Assembly (NCBI RefSeq): GCF_003670115.1
Contig: NZ_QQTY01000003.1
Coordinates: 62,001-126,000, forward strand
Reading direction: 5' to 3'
DNA length: 64,000 nucleotides
Source: Natronorubrum halophilum
GTDB taxonomy: Archaea; Halobacteriota; Halobacteria; Halobacteriales; Natrialbaceae
The notes below the pieces were generated by a model. The model did not search any database. It was not told where the DNA came from and saw only the letters and a list, made by a program, of their open reading frames with translations. Below are positions 34,153 through 43,387 of this stretch, one piece after another; positions within the stretch are counted from its first letter, which is position 1; every line of letters starts with the position of its first letter. The translations under genes and the position numbers were made by a program.

Positions 34153-34964
34153 CTAATAGAAGAAGCCGATCCCGACGGCGAGGACCGCGAGGTTCCAGGC
34201 GAGGACGGACTTCGGTCTGACGGCCGACGGGAGACGCTTCGCGGGGACGAGTCCGTCGACGCGGCTGTCGCCGCCGTCACTTCGAGCGGTTCCGTGGGGC
34301 CACTCGAGGGAGCGGGCGACGAGCAGCGAGCCCGCGAGCGCGATTGGAAGCGCCCAGCCGATGAAAAGGAAGTGCAATGCGCCGGTCTCGATCCACGGGT
34401 CGGGGATACCGAGTGGCATGCCGAACAAGATGAACGGGGCGAAGCTCGCCGGGCCGAGGTTCCACAACTATGCGACGAGCACCGAGAGCGCTGTCCCGCT
34501 CGGCGTACCGGCCCGGTAGGTTTGAGCGAGCGTATAAATGTAGAGAACGTAGCCGGCGGCGTACAGCACTAGTCCGATCGCAGTCACCGTCTTCCCCATG
34601 CCGAGAACCGGTCCGAGGACGAGCGAGACGATACCGAGTGCAAACAGCGGGAACGAGTATTGTTCCAGTCGGTCGCTGTACAGCTCCGCGTCTACGAGCC
34701 GCGGCTGTACAGTCCGAACGCGAACGCGAGCCCGATCAGGTAGACGAACGGTGAGAGGAGGTAGAAGCCAATGGTTGGGTCGCGCGCTTGCCCGCCGACG
34801 CTCCGGAGGACCATCGCGAGGACGACGGCGAACAGCCAGGCCGCGAGCAGCCAGATCGTCCCGAGAGCGACGTCGAACCACAACGGCTCGCCAAAAGTAC
34901 GACCGTACCAGACGAGCACCAGAGCGCCGTTCCATCCGACGAACGCGTCGACTCCATCTCTCAC
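34153..34964 (-). pseudogene. Multi-helix membrane protein with frameshift and nonsense codon
   Basis: The minus strand reads ALVLVWYGRTFGEPLWFDVA through ending GLAFAFGLYSRGS, then in another frame DRLEQYSFPLFALGIVSLVL, then after an in-frame TAG at about 34465, LWNLGPASFAPFILFG. So one frameshift near 34700 and one nonsense mutation split a protein of about 270 residues. I do not recognise the family. Confidence 0.7.
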
Positions 34965-35013
34965 GAACAGTAAACCGGTTCACGCTCGAGTGAGCCGACG
35001 GTTCGCCCTTGTA

Positions 35014-35883
35014 TTACGCCGTTCGATCCGGCGGAACGAGCATAACGTTGCCGTCCGCCCGCGCGACGATATCTTCGGAGACGCTCCCGAGCAAGAGCCT
35101 GCGGAGCCTGCTGTGACCGCGCGAGCCGACGAGGATCGTCGTCGGTTCGTACTCGTCCTCAGCGACGAGGATCTCGTCGGCGGGATCGCCTTGCCGAATT
35201 TCGGTTTGTGTCTCGATTCCCCACTCCTCGAGTTGCGTCGCCAGTTCCGCCAGTCGGGCTTCGGAGTCGGCGTCTTCCGGAAGTTCCGGATCCTTCGGCG
35301 TTTCGACGTGGATCAGCGTGGCCTCCCACGTCGCGTGACGGAGGTACGAGAACGCCTCGAACGCCCGCTCGGCGTTCTCCGAGAAGTCCGTCGCGTACAG
35401 CATCCGCCGGAACAGGTGTTCGCGGACGACGGCCGGCTCATCCGCCCCGCGTTCGATTCGGTTGACCAGCAGCGGCACGACCGTCGTCCGCGCGAGATTG
35501 CGCGCGGTCGATCCGATGATGCGGTTCTCGAGCGGACTCTGCCCCCGCGAGCCGACGACCGTCAGGCTCGCCCCGACCGCCTCCGCGATCCCGTTGATGC
35601 GTCGATGGGGCGTCCCGCGAACGACGTGTGCCTCGACGTCGAAGCCGGCGTCTTCGATGACGCTGCGATAGCGATCGAGCGCTCGCTCGCGTCGTTCTGC
35701 GAAGTCGATACCGGGCATCCCCGCGTGGACGTTCGACGGGATCACTGTCACGAGGTGGATCTCATCGACACCGATTCGGCCGAGGCACTCGAGACAGGTC
35801 TCGCTCTCGATCGTTGCCTCGCTGGCAGCCGAGAGATCGGTCGCACAGATCGCAATCATACCGATCGTAGGTTTCGGACGCAT
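35014..35883 (-). CDS. Tandem UspA universal stress protein
   Basis: The product is about 289 residues with two Usp domains, each with the ATP-binding pattern near VVGSRGQSPLENRIIGSTAR and VGSRGHSRLRRLLLGSVSE. The start is taken at MRPKPTIGM (35883), where an AATATT motif overlaps the ATG. UspA proteins bind ATP or AMP and protect cells under stress. It is divergent from the DUF7512/TauE operon. Confidence 0.9.
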   Translation of the reverse strand: MRPKPTIGMIAICATDLSAASEATIESETCLECLGRIGVDEIHLVTVIPSNVHAGMPGIDFAERRERALDRYRSVIEDAGFDVEAHVVRGTPHRRINGIAEAVGASLTVVGSRGQSPLENRIIGSTARNLARTTVVPLLVNRIERGADEPAVVREHLFRRMLYATDFSENAERAFEAFSYLRHATWEATLIHVETPKDPELPEDADSEARLAELATQLEEWGIETQTEIRQGDPADEILVAEDEYEPTTILVGSRGHSRLRRLLLGSVSEDIVARADGNVMLVPPDRTA

Positions 35884-35891
35884 AATATTGT
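35882..35891. promoter_or_regulatory. ACAATATTGT-like site at the UspA start
   Basis: ATAATATTGT differs from ACAATATTGT by one base and overlaps the start codon region of the UspA gene. Related sites occur before tusA, the TauE operon and the 37562 regulator. Confidence 0.3.
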
Positions 35892-36114
35892 TTGCGTAAA
35901 CCAATACTAAATCCGAAATATCAGTCGTAGACGATCCGTTCTGCGATCCTGACAGTGACTCCAGTCACTCGTGGTGCAGCGTAGTGTCTCGCCACAAATG
36001 TGGTATCGTTGCGATCCGACCGCGCACCAGTGGTAGGAGTCGATGTCGGTCCGTTCCTCATATTTGCATAACTTACTAGAATATTCTGGTTGGATAGCCG
36101 TGAGATAGACTGCA

Positions 36115-36124
36115 GTAATATTGT
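36115..36124. promoter_or_regulatory. ACAATATTGT-like site before the DUF7512/TauE operon
   Basis: GTAATATTGT lies about 100 bases before the DUF7512 ATG and continues ATGGTATAC, which extends the match with the tusA region to the 11-mer AATATTGTATG. A TATA-like TTATAA lies 12 bases further on. Confidence 0.35.
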
Positions 36125-36221
36125 ATGGTATACCCAAAAGTGTTATAACCATCCTCCGGATAGACGATACCGAGTAGAAATCTATGCTCCGCACACAACC
36201 AGACAACGGGGGACGATCCCG

Positions 36222-36368
36222 ATGATCGACCTCGTAGCGTATTCATCAGCAGTACAGGCAGGCGCGCTCGTCGGCGCCGTCCTCCTCGAAGCGATCGTCC
36301 TCTACGTGGGATACGGGGCGCTCGAGCGAGTCGCAAGACCAGTCATCGAGAAAATTACACACGCGTAG
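36222..36368 (+). CDS. DUF7512 small membrane protein
   Basis: The 48-residue protein is one hydrophobic helix with conserved start MIDLVAYSSAVQAGALVGA and end VARPVIEKITHA. This matches the DUF7512 small proteins that precede TauE/SafE genes in haloarchaea. It shares an operon with the exporter, whose ATG follows the stop immediately. It may be an accessory subunit of the transporter. Confidence 0.8.
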   Translation: MIDLVAYSSAVQAGALVGAVLLEAIVLYVGYGALERVARPVIEKITHA

Positions 36369-37406
36369 ATGGAGCTATTCGGAATCGCCCTGATGACGCT
36401 CGCACTGTTCGTGAGCTTCGGCTTCATGGTCGGGGTGCTGTTCGGCTTCTTCGGCATGGGCGGATCGTTCCTCGTCACGCCGGCGTTACTCGTGATGGGG
36501 TATCCCGCCAGAGTCGCTGTCGGGAGCGGCATGGCATTCGTCTTCGGGACGGCCATGATCGCGACGCTGAAACACCGCGATCTCGGTCAGGTCGACTACA
36601 AACTCGGTGGGTTGATGATCGTCGGGACGACAAGCGGCATCGAGGTGGGTAGTCGAATAGTGTACTATCTCGAGGAGCTGGGACTCGCTAGCGGTGCCAT
36701 CGGCATCACGTACGTTGTCCTGTTGGGTGCGGTCGGGCTGTTCGTCACCCAAAATGCGCTTGCAAACGACGGTGGGGACGATTCGGATGACAGCCACCCC
36801 GGATCCGACGAGGAGATCGATCCAGACGCGATTCCGGACGTCGCGAAGCGAATCCAGTCCTACCGCATTCCACCGATGATGACGGTTGCTGGCGGGATTC
36901 AGGTCTCACTCTGGTTGATTCTGGCCGTCGCGTTCGCCACGGGTCTACTGTCGGGCTTTTTGGGTGTTGGTGGCGGTTTCATCAAGATGCCTGCGATGGT
37001 CTACCTCATCGGCGTCCCAGTTCCCATCGCAGTCGGAACCGACCTCTTCGAGATCATCTTCTCGGGCGGGTTCGGCGCGTTCACCTACGGGCTCAACGGC
37101 GGTGTCGATCTCTCAATCGTCGCACCGCTGCTTGCGGGGAGTGCACTGGGAGCTCGGATCGGCTCGGCCGCGACCAGCATTGTCGACGAAGATGACATCA
37201 AGATCTACTTCGGGCTGATGCTGGTCGGCGGTTCGATCGCTGTCGCGTTCCGGCAGGCTGGCGACTACCTCGGGATGGACGTACTGAATACGGTCAGTTT
37301 CGTACTGATCCTGCTCTCGGCGTTCATGGTCAGCGGGGCCGTGATCATCAGCACGATCACGACGATGCGAGCGCAGTCGAACGCGTCCAAGACGCCTACG
37401 GAGTAA
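36369..37406 (+). CDS. TauE/SafE-family sulfite/organosulfonate exporter
   Basis: The 345-residue protein has eight to nine helices and the two TauE/SafE repeats, GVLFGFFGMGGSFLVTPALL and SGFLGVGGGFIKMPAMVYL, each with the conserved GG region. The loop between residues about 135 and 160 is acidic and disordered. Family members export sulfite or sulfonates. It fits the sulfur cluster: sulfite made by persulfide dioxygenase would need export. Confidence 0.92.
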   Translation: MELFGIALMTLALFVSFGFMVGVLFGFFGMGGSFLVTPALLVMGYPARVAVGSGMAFVFGTAMIATLKHRDLGQVDYKLGGLMIVGTTSGIEVGSRIVYYLEELGLASGAIGITYVVLLGAVGLFVTQNALANDGGDDSDDSHPGSDEEIDPDAIPDVAKRIQSYRIPPMMTVAGGIQVSLWLILAVAFATGLLSGFLGVGGGFIKMPAMVYLIGVPVPIAVGTDLFEIIFSGGFGAFTYGLNGGVDLSIVAPLLAGSALGARIGSAATSIVDEDDIKIYFGLMLVGGSIAVAFRQAGDYLGMDVLNTVSFVLILLSAFMVSGAVIISTITTMRAQSNASKTPTE

Positions 37407-37508
37407 ACTATCCCACCCTACTCGCTCGCGTTGCTCGCTCGGTGAGGATGGGAGCGTGGCACCCTCACCACCACTCGTCCCGTTGCGATATTAGCTCATC
37501 GAGATTGC

Positions 37509-37518
37509 ACAATATTCA
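37509..37518. promoter_or_regulatory. ACAATATTGT-like site before the HTH regulator
   Basis: ACAATATTCA lies about 44-53 bases before the ATG at 37562, just upstream of a TATA-like CCCTTATACC at 37525. It matches eight of ten bases of ACAATATTGT. Confidence 0.35.
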
Positions 37519-37561
37519 CACAACCCTTATACCGGCGCAGTATCTACTGGGTAGTAGTACA

Positions 37562-37969
37562 ATGGCTAATTCGATGGCAGAGCAACTACAGCAGGACATG
37601 GAGTGCGAAGGGCTGCTGGAGTGCATCCACGGCCTCAAGCAACTCGACAGGGATTGTTTCCGCGTGATGGTCGAGAGCGAGGAAGCACTGACGATCGACG
37701 AGGTCGCCGACCGGGTTGACCGCGAGCGCTCGACCGCGTACCGATCGATCCAGCGATTGCTCAAGAGCGGATTCATCCAGAAAGAGCAGATCAATTACGA
37801 GCAGGGCGGCTATTATCACGTCTACTACCCAACGGACCCGACCCAGATCGCAAACGACATGCAGCGAAAGCTGAACGACTGGTACGCGAAGATGGGGCAA
37901 CTCATTCAGGAGTTCGAGGACAAGTACGAACACGCCGACGTCGACACCGAAATCCCCGCACAGAGCTAG
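37562..37969 (+). CDS. HTH regulator with N-terminal cysteines
   Basis: The 135-residue protein (from the ATG at 37562) has Cys15, Cys21 and Cys32 in MECEGLLECIHGLKQLDRDC and a winged helix: ALTIDEVADRVDRERSTAYR and IQRLLKSGFIQKEQINYEQG. It ends in a C-terminal coiled helix (MQRKLNDWYAKMGQLIQEFE). TrmB/MarR-like small regulators of this layout are common in haloarchaea. Because it follows TauE and has clustered Cys, it could sense sulfane sulfur or redox, which is a hypothesis. Confidence 0.85.
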   Translation: MANSMAEQLQQDMECEGLLECIHGLKQLDRDCFRVMVESEEALTIDEVADRVDRERSTAYRSIQRLLKSGFIQKEQINYEQGGYYHVYYPTDPTQIANDMQRKLNDWYAKMGQLIQEFEDKYEHADVDTEIPAQS

Positions 37970-38010
37970 CTGGGCCGTCGATCGATTCTTCTCGGATCCT
38001 CGAGTAGCTC

Positions 38011-38362
38011 TCACTCGCCGTCGTCGTCTCGGTCGGTATCGCGATTCTCGCCCGAGCGCGGCAGGACGGTGAACGAGCGCATCACGTCGCAATTTTCGTG
38101 CTCGTTCGTGTAGAAGTGTCACAGTTCCCGTTCGGTAGATCGTCGAACAGCCTTCGACTCCCCGAAGTGGACGAGTGCGTGGACGACTTCGGCGGGATCG
38201 ACGGTAACGATACCGTTCCAGTTCGTACGGCTTGGGTGCCTCGAGTATAGCCGGCCCTCCGTCATCCTCGAACGGATCGTCGTCTCCGACTGGCTGTCGT
38301 GCCAGTACGTGGAAACGCAGCACTCTCCCCGTGTACGCGGTGAAGTCGACCGACGCCGGCAC
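38011..38362 (-). pseudogene. Unidentified protein, broken
   Basis: The minus strand starts at a GTG (residues PASVDFTAYTGRVLRFHVLA), continues GDDDPFEDDGGPAILEAPKP, then in another frame NWNGIVTVDPAEVVHALVHF, then after an in-frame TGA, HFYTNEHENCDVMRSFTVLP. One frameshift near 38215 and one nonsense codon at about 38121 interrupt it. I cannot name the family. Confidence 0.6.
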
Positions 38363-38432
38363 GCCAGCTCGGACCGAGAGATCCGTGGCTGACCAACGAA
38401 TTTAAGATCGATATCGCATAGAGTTGTGAGTT

Positions 38433-38802
38433 ATGGGCAATACGGACTACTCCACGCTCGAGGAGCGATTGGACGAGCTCCTGAAAGACACGGAGAGTGC
38501 GGGCGTCGGGGGGGCCGTCGTCCGTCCCGGGACGGGCTGCGTCTCGTATCTCGCCCACGACGGTAACGAGGCCGTCGTCGTCGATCCGCCCGCTCGCGAC
38601 CGAACTCGGCGATCTCCGCGCGGAGACGACCAACGAACTCCTGAGCTACGTTGAAGACGGCGACGAAGCGGCGTTCGTCGAGGCCATCGCGGACGAACCG
38701 GCGAGCTACAACGAGATCAAGCGGATCAACTGGGGCAAGGAGCAGCCGGGCGGCGACATCGAGGCGCTCGAACTCGGATCGAATAACTGCGCCGCGAACT
38801 AA
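38433..38802 (+). pseudogene. MBL-fold persulfide dioxygenase relic
   Basis: The frame starts MGNTDYSTLEERLDELLKDT and continues with SYLAHDGNEAVVVDP, the N-terminus of an MBL protein. After a frame change near 38590 it reads LRAETTNELLSYVEDGDEAA and ends ELGSNNCAAN. The metal-binding core is deleted. The C-terminal NNCAA end matches the active rhodanese-MBL gene at 27275. Confidence 0.75.
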
Positions 38803-39034
38803 CGTCGTCAGTCGCGGACGGCTTTGGTGAATACCACTCCGGTTTGGCCACCCGGCGTACAGTGGTCCACGCTGTGCCGCAGTGGCTGGATAGTGAACCG
38901 CGGCACGGAATCATGCGAGGGATGAGTGAGTTTACGAGCGAACGAATCGGTTTGGGGGGACGTGGCGATTCGCCATTGTCACGATGGCAGGACGAATCTA
39001 GTCACCAGCTACGTCGATTGAGGTATTGCTGGAA

Positions 39035-39054
39035 AATCGAATTTCGACAGAGCC
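39035..39054. repeat. Solo IS end
   Basis: The sequence ends GAATTTCGACAGAGCC, which in reverse gives GGCTCTGTCGAAATTC, an IS-type terminus. Nothing of its transposase is visible. It lies in a 360-base gap between the MBL relic and the ZIP gene that is otherwise without genes. Confidence 0.45.
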
Positions 39055-39162
39055 TAGCAAAGAGGTATGTGGAAGACGACTGCTGGATGTCCCGGTCGCA
39101 CATTCTTTAGGCCAACCAAATAATTTTCCCGTTTAGGAAAGTATCTTTGTTTCCCTGTTCGT

Positions 39163-40104
39163 ATGGTACGTATGGCACTCGCGGAAAACCTCGTCATCGT
39201 GTTCGTCGCGGGATTGATCACCGCGCTAGCGACGGGAATCGGTGCGTTGCCGTTCTTCTTCGTCGATGACTTCAGCGACCGATGGAACGTTGGGTTGTGG
39301 GGAATCGCATCGGGGATCATGGTGACGGTGTCCGTGTTCGGCCTCGTCGACGAGGGGCTCGCGTACGCCTCGAGCGGGTTTCCGACGCTGATGGTCGGTG
39401 GGCTGCTCACGGGTGTCGTGCTGGTCGAAGTCTCCGACCGGATACTCGGCAGCGTCGATGTCGGCACCAGCGCGGATCGTCAAGGCGAAGACGAACACGA
39501 CCGCGAGTACGAATACGATCACGAGGGGGCCGAACCCAACGAGACACGAGCAAACGGCGCTGGTTACGGGCGCAATGGTCCGCCGATCGAGGCGACGGTA
39601 TTCGCCGAGGGAGACCTGAGGAAACTCGTCCTCATTCTCGGCATCCTCACGATCCACAGCTTCCCCGAGGGTGTGGCGATCGGCGTCTCGTTCGCCGAGC
39701 TGGGGCTGGACGGGGGCATGTCGATACTCGGGCTTTCGATCCCGCTACTCGCAGTGTTCATAACGGTCGCCATCTCGATCCACAACATTCCGGAAGGGAC
39801 CGCCATCGCCATTCCGATGCGGACGATGGGACTGTCCAAGTGGCGGATGGTCGGAGCGGCGATCTTCTCGAGTCTACCCCAGCCCATTGGCGCGGTCATC
39901 GCGTTCGTGTTCGTCTCGTGGGCCGAGGCGTTCTTGCCCTTCGGCTTCGGATTCGCCGCCGGCGCGATGGTCTACCTGGTCGTGACGGAGTTCATCCCCG
40001 AAGCGCTGGAAACCGGCGCGGACTTGCCGAACCGCGGTCGCCACGAACTCCTCGTCGGATTCGGCGCAGGAGTCGTAGCGATGTTGCCCGTCCTGTTCGT
40101 CTGA
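39163..40104 (+). CDS. ZIP-family metal transporter
   Basis: The 313-residue protein (or starting at MALAEN, 39172) has eight helices with the ZIP metal-transport motifs HSFPEGVAIGVSFAELG and HNIPEGTAIAIPM. A long acidic/His loop (GEDEHDREYEYDHEG) lies between helices three and four. ZIP proteins bring divalent metals such as Zn2+ or Fe2+ into the cytoplasm. Confidence 0.92.
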   Translation: MVRMALAENLVIVFVAGLITALATGIGALPFFFVDDFSDRWNVGLWGIASGIMVTVSVFGLVDEGLAYASSGFPTLMVGGLLTGVVLVEVSDRILGSVDVGTSADRQGEDEHDREYEYDHEGAEPNETRANGAGYGRNGPPIEATVFAEGDLRKLVLILGILTIHSFPEGVAIGVSFAELGLDGGMSILGLSIPLLAVFITVAISIHNIPEGTAIAIPMRTMGLSKWRMVGAAIFSSLPQPIGAVIAFVFVSWAEAFLPFGFGFAAGAMVYLVVTEFIPEALETGADLPNRGRHELLVGFGAGVVAMLPVLFV

Positions 40105-40183
40105 ACCGTATTTTCCGGTCATGTCGGCCACGAATCGGTTCGTCGGTGTGAGTTTAATCGGTCTTGCCGTCGTCGGTCGACGC

Positions 40184-40386
40184 ATGGACGCGGACACTGC
40201 GGAGTTCGACTTTCTCGTTATCGGCCCGGGGTCCGGACTCGACGTGGCGAGCGCCGTCGCGAATCGCAGCCAGTCGGTCGCGGTCGTCGAAAGAGGCCCG
40301 CTCGCGGCACCCGTCTTAACAGAGTTGTATCCCCTCGAAGAAACTGCTGTACCACGCGGAGGTGATGGAAACGGTCATCACAGGCC
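40184..40386 (+). pseudogene. Mercuric reductase / dihydrolipoamide dehydrogenase-like relic
   Basis: The frame begins MDADTAEFDFLVIGPGSGLD and continues VASAVANRSQSVAVVERG, the FAD-binding N-terminus. After a frame change, CIPSKKLLYHAEVMETV follows, the redox-active region with the first Cys of the pair destroyed. The rest is missing. Confidence 0.75.
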
Positions 40387-40448
40387 TCGTTACCCGATCC
40401 GTGATCCGTCCCCCGGCACTAAGGTCGTCGAAAACGACCGTACACATC

Positions 40449-40742
40449 ATGACTGCCGCAATCAGACGACTCATCCTCGACGTCATGAAGCCGCAGGAGC
40501 CGGATATCCTCGAGTTCGCCGGCACTGCGGCTGACTGTGCAGGCGTCGCCGGCGTAAACGCAGTGCTGGTCGAGACCGATCGCGAGGTTCAGAACCTCAA
40601 GCTCACGATCGAAGGCGAAGGCATCGACGTGAGTGCCCTCGAGGAGGCCATCAGCGATCTCGGCGGAACGGTTCACTCGATCGATCAGGTCGTCTGCGGC
40701 GAGCGCCTCGTCGAACAGATCGGAACGCCCCAAGATCGGTGA
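40449..40742 (+). CDS. DUF211-family protein
   Basis: The 97-residue protein starts MTAAIRRLILDVMKPQEPDI and has the DUF211 pattern VETDREVQNLKLTIEGEGID with VSALEEAISDLGGTVHSIDQ. DUF211 proteins form ferredoxin-like folds and are sometimes linked to metal handling. It overlaps the reductase relic region at its 5' side and precedes the VIT-like gene by four bases, so the two are probably cotranscribed. Confidence 0.9.
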   Translation: MTAAIRRLILDVMKPQEPDILEFAGTAADCAGVAGVNAVLVETDREVQNLKLTIEGEGIDVSALEEAISDLGGTVHSIDQVVCGERLVEQIGTPQDR

Positions 40743-40746
40743 CCCG

Positions 40747-41313
40747 GTGAGCGACGTGCCTTCGCTTCGCGACCGCCTCGATACCGTTCGCGGTCTCCTC
40801 GAGGACGAGGAGGTCCGATCTATCTCGCGGCGGTACTTCATCTCCAACGGGTTCGATGGCACGCTGACGAGCATCGGCGTCGTCGTCGGTGCCTACCTTT
40901 CGGGGGTTGCCGACGGCCCCACCGTGATCACGATCGGTCTCGGCGCCGCTGTCGGCCTGGGAACGTCCGGCGTCTGGAGCGTCTGGGAGATCGAACGCGC
41001 CGAGAAACAGGCCGAACTACTGGCACTCGAGCGAGCGATGCTGACCGACCTCGATGACACGGCGATCCAGCAACGGCGAGCAGGCGCTCGCAAGATCAAT
41101 GCGGTCGCGAGCGGAATCGGACCACTCATCGGCGTTCTCCTGCCACTGATACCGTTTCTCGGACAGGGCGTCGTCGTCTCCATGCTCGAGGCGACGCTGC
41201 TCGCCATCGCCGTCGGTGTCTGCGTGTTGTTCACGTTCGGCGCGTATCTGGGTGCGATTTCGAAACAGAACTGGATCGTCGTCGCGATTCTGAACCTGTT
41301 CTTGCCCGGGTGA
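40747..41313 (+). CDS. VIT/CCC1-type membrane transporter-like protein
   Basis: The 188-residue protein from a GTG start has about five helices, with ISRRYFISNGFDGTLTSIGV, GAAVGLGTSGVWSVWEIERA and VASGIGPLIGVLLPLIPFLG. This matches the VIT1/CCC1 family of iron/manganese transporters, though it is shorter than plant VIT1. It follows the DUF211 gene. Confidence 0.85.
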   Translation: MSDVPSLRDRLDTVRGLLEDEEVRSISRRYFISNGFDGTLTSIGVVVGAYLSGVADGPTVITIGLGAAVGLGTSGVWSVWEIERAEKQAELLALERAMLTDLDDTAIQQRRAGARKINAVASGIGPLIGVLLPLIPFLGQGVVVSMLEATLLAIAVGVCVLFTFGAYLGAISKQNWIVVAILNLFLPG

Positions 41314-41377
41314 CGTCCCAAGACCGAGGCGCTCGAGCAGGAGGACCGGTCACCCGGCTCGACGGCCAGCGGTTTTG

Positions 41378-42763
41378 TCACATCGTCGCGGACAGTATCC
41401 GTTGTTCTTCTCGCTCGGCGCAGCGCTTGATTCCCCGGAGCATCTTGCGCTCCATGAGAAAGTGCGCGGGTTCCCAGAAGAGGTAGTCGACCGCCTCGCC
41501 GAGTATCGGATGCTCCGACAGCGGTCCGATCGACGACCGACTCGGGTCCGACCGCGTGCGAGCGATCAGTCTCGTCGTACCCTCGTCGACCGGTTCGAGG
41601 ACGAACGCCCACGTCCACGCCGGTGATTCGCCGGGCGGCCTGAGCACGACCGCTCGCTCGGGATCGAGACGTGCGACCTCCGGAGCGGATTCGGGCGACG
41701 AGACGGGATAGTCTTCGGGCGCTAACCTGACGACGTCGCCCTCCTCGAGGTCCTGATACTCCGGGACGATCCGGTCGACGTTGTGGATGTCCGCTCCGAC
41801 GGTCCGCTCGAGCCAGTCGTAGCTGTAAAAGCCGCCGCGACCCTGTCCGATCTGGACGATCCACGGCCAGACCGCCTCGGTGGGAGCGTCGATCTCGGTC
41901 GCGTGGGTGACCTGCTCCGTCGCGTCCGGGAGAAGGTCGTCGCCCGGGAGCGAGCCCAGTGCTTCGTCCTCGGTCACGCCCCAGCGGCGGTGCCAGGGAC
42001 GGATCGCGACGTGGTACGCGCCCGCGAGGAGGAGCACGGCCGTCGCGACGACTCGCCTGCTGGCCCCGTTCACCCGGCCTCGTTTTTCGTCTCTGGTATT
42101 GGATTCCACCAATTCCTCGCTCGCCTTGGCCTCCGCATCGGACTCGATGCGCTCGAGTGCACGCGACATCAGGTAGCCCGCGAACGGACCAATGACGCGC
42201 CAGTACCGCCGGAAGTTTCGGCGAGCGCGGTCGTCGGTCGTCGCGGTGCGCGCCTCGTAGGACAGCAGCGTCCGCCCCTGGCCGTACGGTCGGACGGACA
42301 GTCCGATCGCGAGTTTCGCGTAGCCCGGCTCGTCGAACGTCGCGAACTCCGCTGCGTCGATCCGTCGCCACTCGATCGACGGTCGCCAGAACTTCCCGAC
42401 CGCGCCGAAGACGAACTCCTCATCCCGGGCTTCGTCGAGCAGCGTCCACTCGTCGGTCTCCGAAACGTCGGCGAACCGCATCCGTTCGGGCGGCGGTGCT
42501 CCGGAACCTCCTCGAATCCGGCTCGCGATTACCATCGGCACGTTTCGCAACGCACCGAGGGCGCGGACGATCGGCCCGGTGTCCAGTAGGTCGGCGGTGA
42601 GCATCACCTCGTAGGTCGTCTCGGGATCGGCGTCGACGACCGCGTGTCGGATCGTCGCGACGTCGTACTCGGGGAGATAACGGTCGATCAGCATCGATGA
42701 GTCGGCGCTATCTGACGGATCGCTCGCGAAGGCGTTTCGTATCATTGCTTTCTCACCGCTCAC
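41378..42763 (-). CDS. Double SRPBCC-domain membrane protein
   Basis: The 461-residue protein has two START/polyketide-cyclase-like (SRPBCC) regions, at about residues 35-215 (HAVVDADPETTYEVMLTADL) and 275-455 (THATEIDAPTEAVWPWIVQI, IGQGRGGFYSYDWLE), separated by a helix (ASRRVVATAVLLLAGAYHV). SRPBCC domains bind hydrophobic ligands. The start could also be MIRNAF, six residues later. Confidence 0.85.
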   Translation of the reverse strand: MSGEKAMIRNAFASDPSDSADSSMLIDRYLPEYDVATIRHAVVDADPETTYEVMLTADLLDTGPIVRALGALRNVPMVIASRIRGGSGAPPPERMRFADVSETDEWTLLDEARDEEFVFGAVGKFWRPSIEWRRIDAAEFATFDEPGYAKLAIGLSVRPYGQGRTLLSYEARTATTDDRARRNFRRYWRVIGPFAGYLMSRALERIESDAEAKASEELVESNTRDEKRGRVNGASRRVVATAVLLLAGAYHVAIRPWHRRWGVTEDEALGSLPGDDLLPDATEQVTHATEIDAPTEAVWPWIVQIGQGRGGFYSYDWLERTVGADIHNVDRIVPEYQDLEEGDVVRLAPEDYPVSSPESAPEVARLDPERAVVLRPPGESPAWTWAFVLEPVDEGTTRLIARTRSDPSRSSIGPLSEHPILGEAVDYLFWEPAHFLMERKMLRGIKRCAEREEQRILSATM

Positions 42764-43142
42764 TGCGACGACAGCGAACGTAAATCGGTAGCCTCGGCGT
42801 CGCTGTCGCGTCGATCCGTTGGCATCACTGCAGACACCCGCGCCAAAGACGTCGATGGCGACGCTCAGTCCGCTCTACAACGTCACCCGCGGTTGCAGCG
42901 ACTCGGATCGGTCCCCACCGAGATTGATGAGCCATTCGTAATCGTACGACGTCTGGCCGCGATACATCGTCTATCGACTCGGAATCGCAACCGCCTACGA
43001 CCGGTCGCCACTCGAATCGGTTTTCACGGACACTGGCTACGAGGTGTAGTGCTCCGATATCGGTCACGGATTTTCGGCCAGTCTGGCGCTGGCGAACGTA
43101 CCGCTCGAGACGGTCGTCGTCGCGCCGATAGTCTGTCGGCGT
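42764..43142. other. No recognisable gene; contains start of a repeat
   Basis: The region holds no clear gene. The last 39 bases (from 43104) belong to the 284-base segment that is duplicated at 59640. Confidence 0.4.
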
Positions 43143-43387
43143 TCACTCGAGTTCCGCCTCGTCGCCCGAGACAGGCGGCGTGACGCCGAGGCGACCTTCG
43201 ACGAACGCGGCCACGTCACCGGCGAACGCCTCGACTTCGGCCCAGTCCGTGAACTCGACGTCCCCCGACGCGTCGGCCTCGGGCATCTCGGAAATAGTTC
43301 GCTTGGCGATCTGCTTCATCAGCAGCCGCTTGAGGAAGCCATACTCCGAGTAGCGCAGCGCACCGCCGAAGAAGCCGACCCGATCGG
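43104..43387. repeat. Copy A of a 284-bp duplicated segment
   Basis: The segment matches 59640-59923 with ten differences in 284 bases (about 96% identity). It covers the 3' half of the flavodoxin-like gene. See the copy at 59640. Confidence 0.9.

Noticed and set aside
40893-42371. 492-codon minus-strand frame through the VIT-like gene and part of the SRPBCC gene
   Set aside because: It is Arg/Gly-rich shadow coding; the real genes have family motifs in their own frames.
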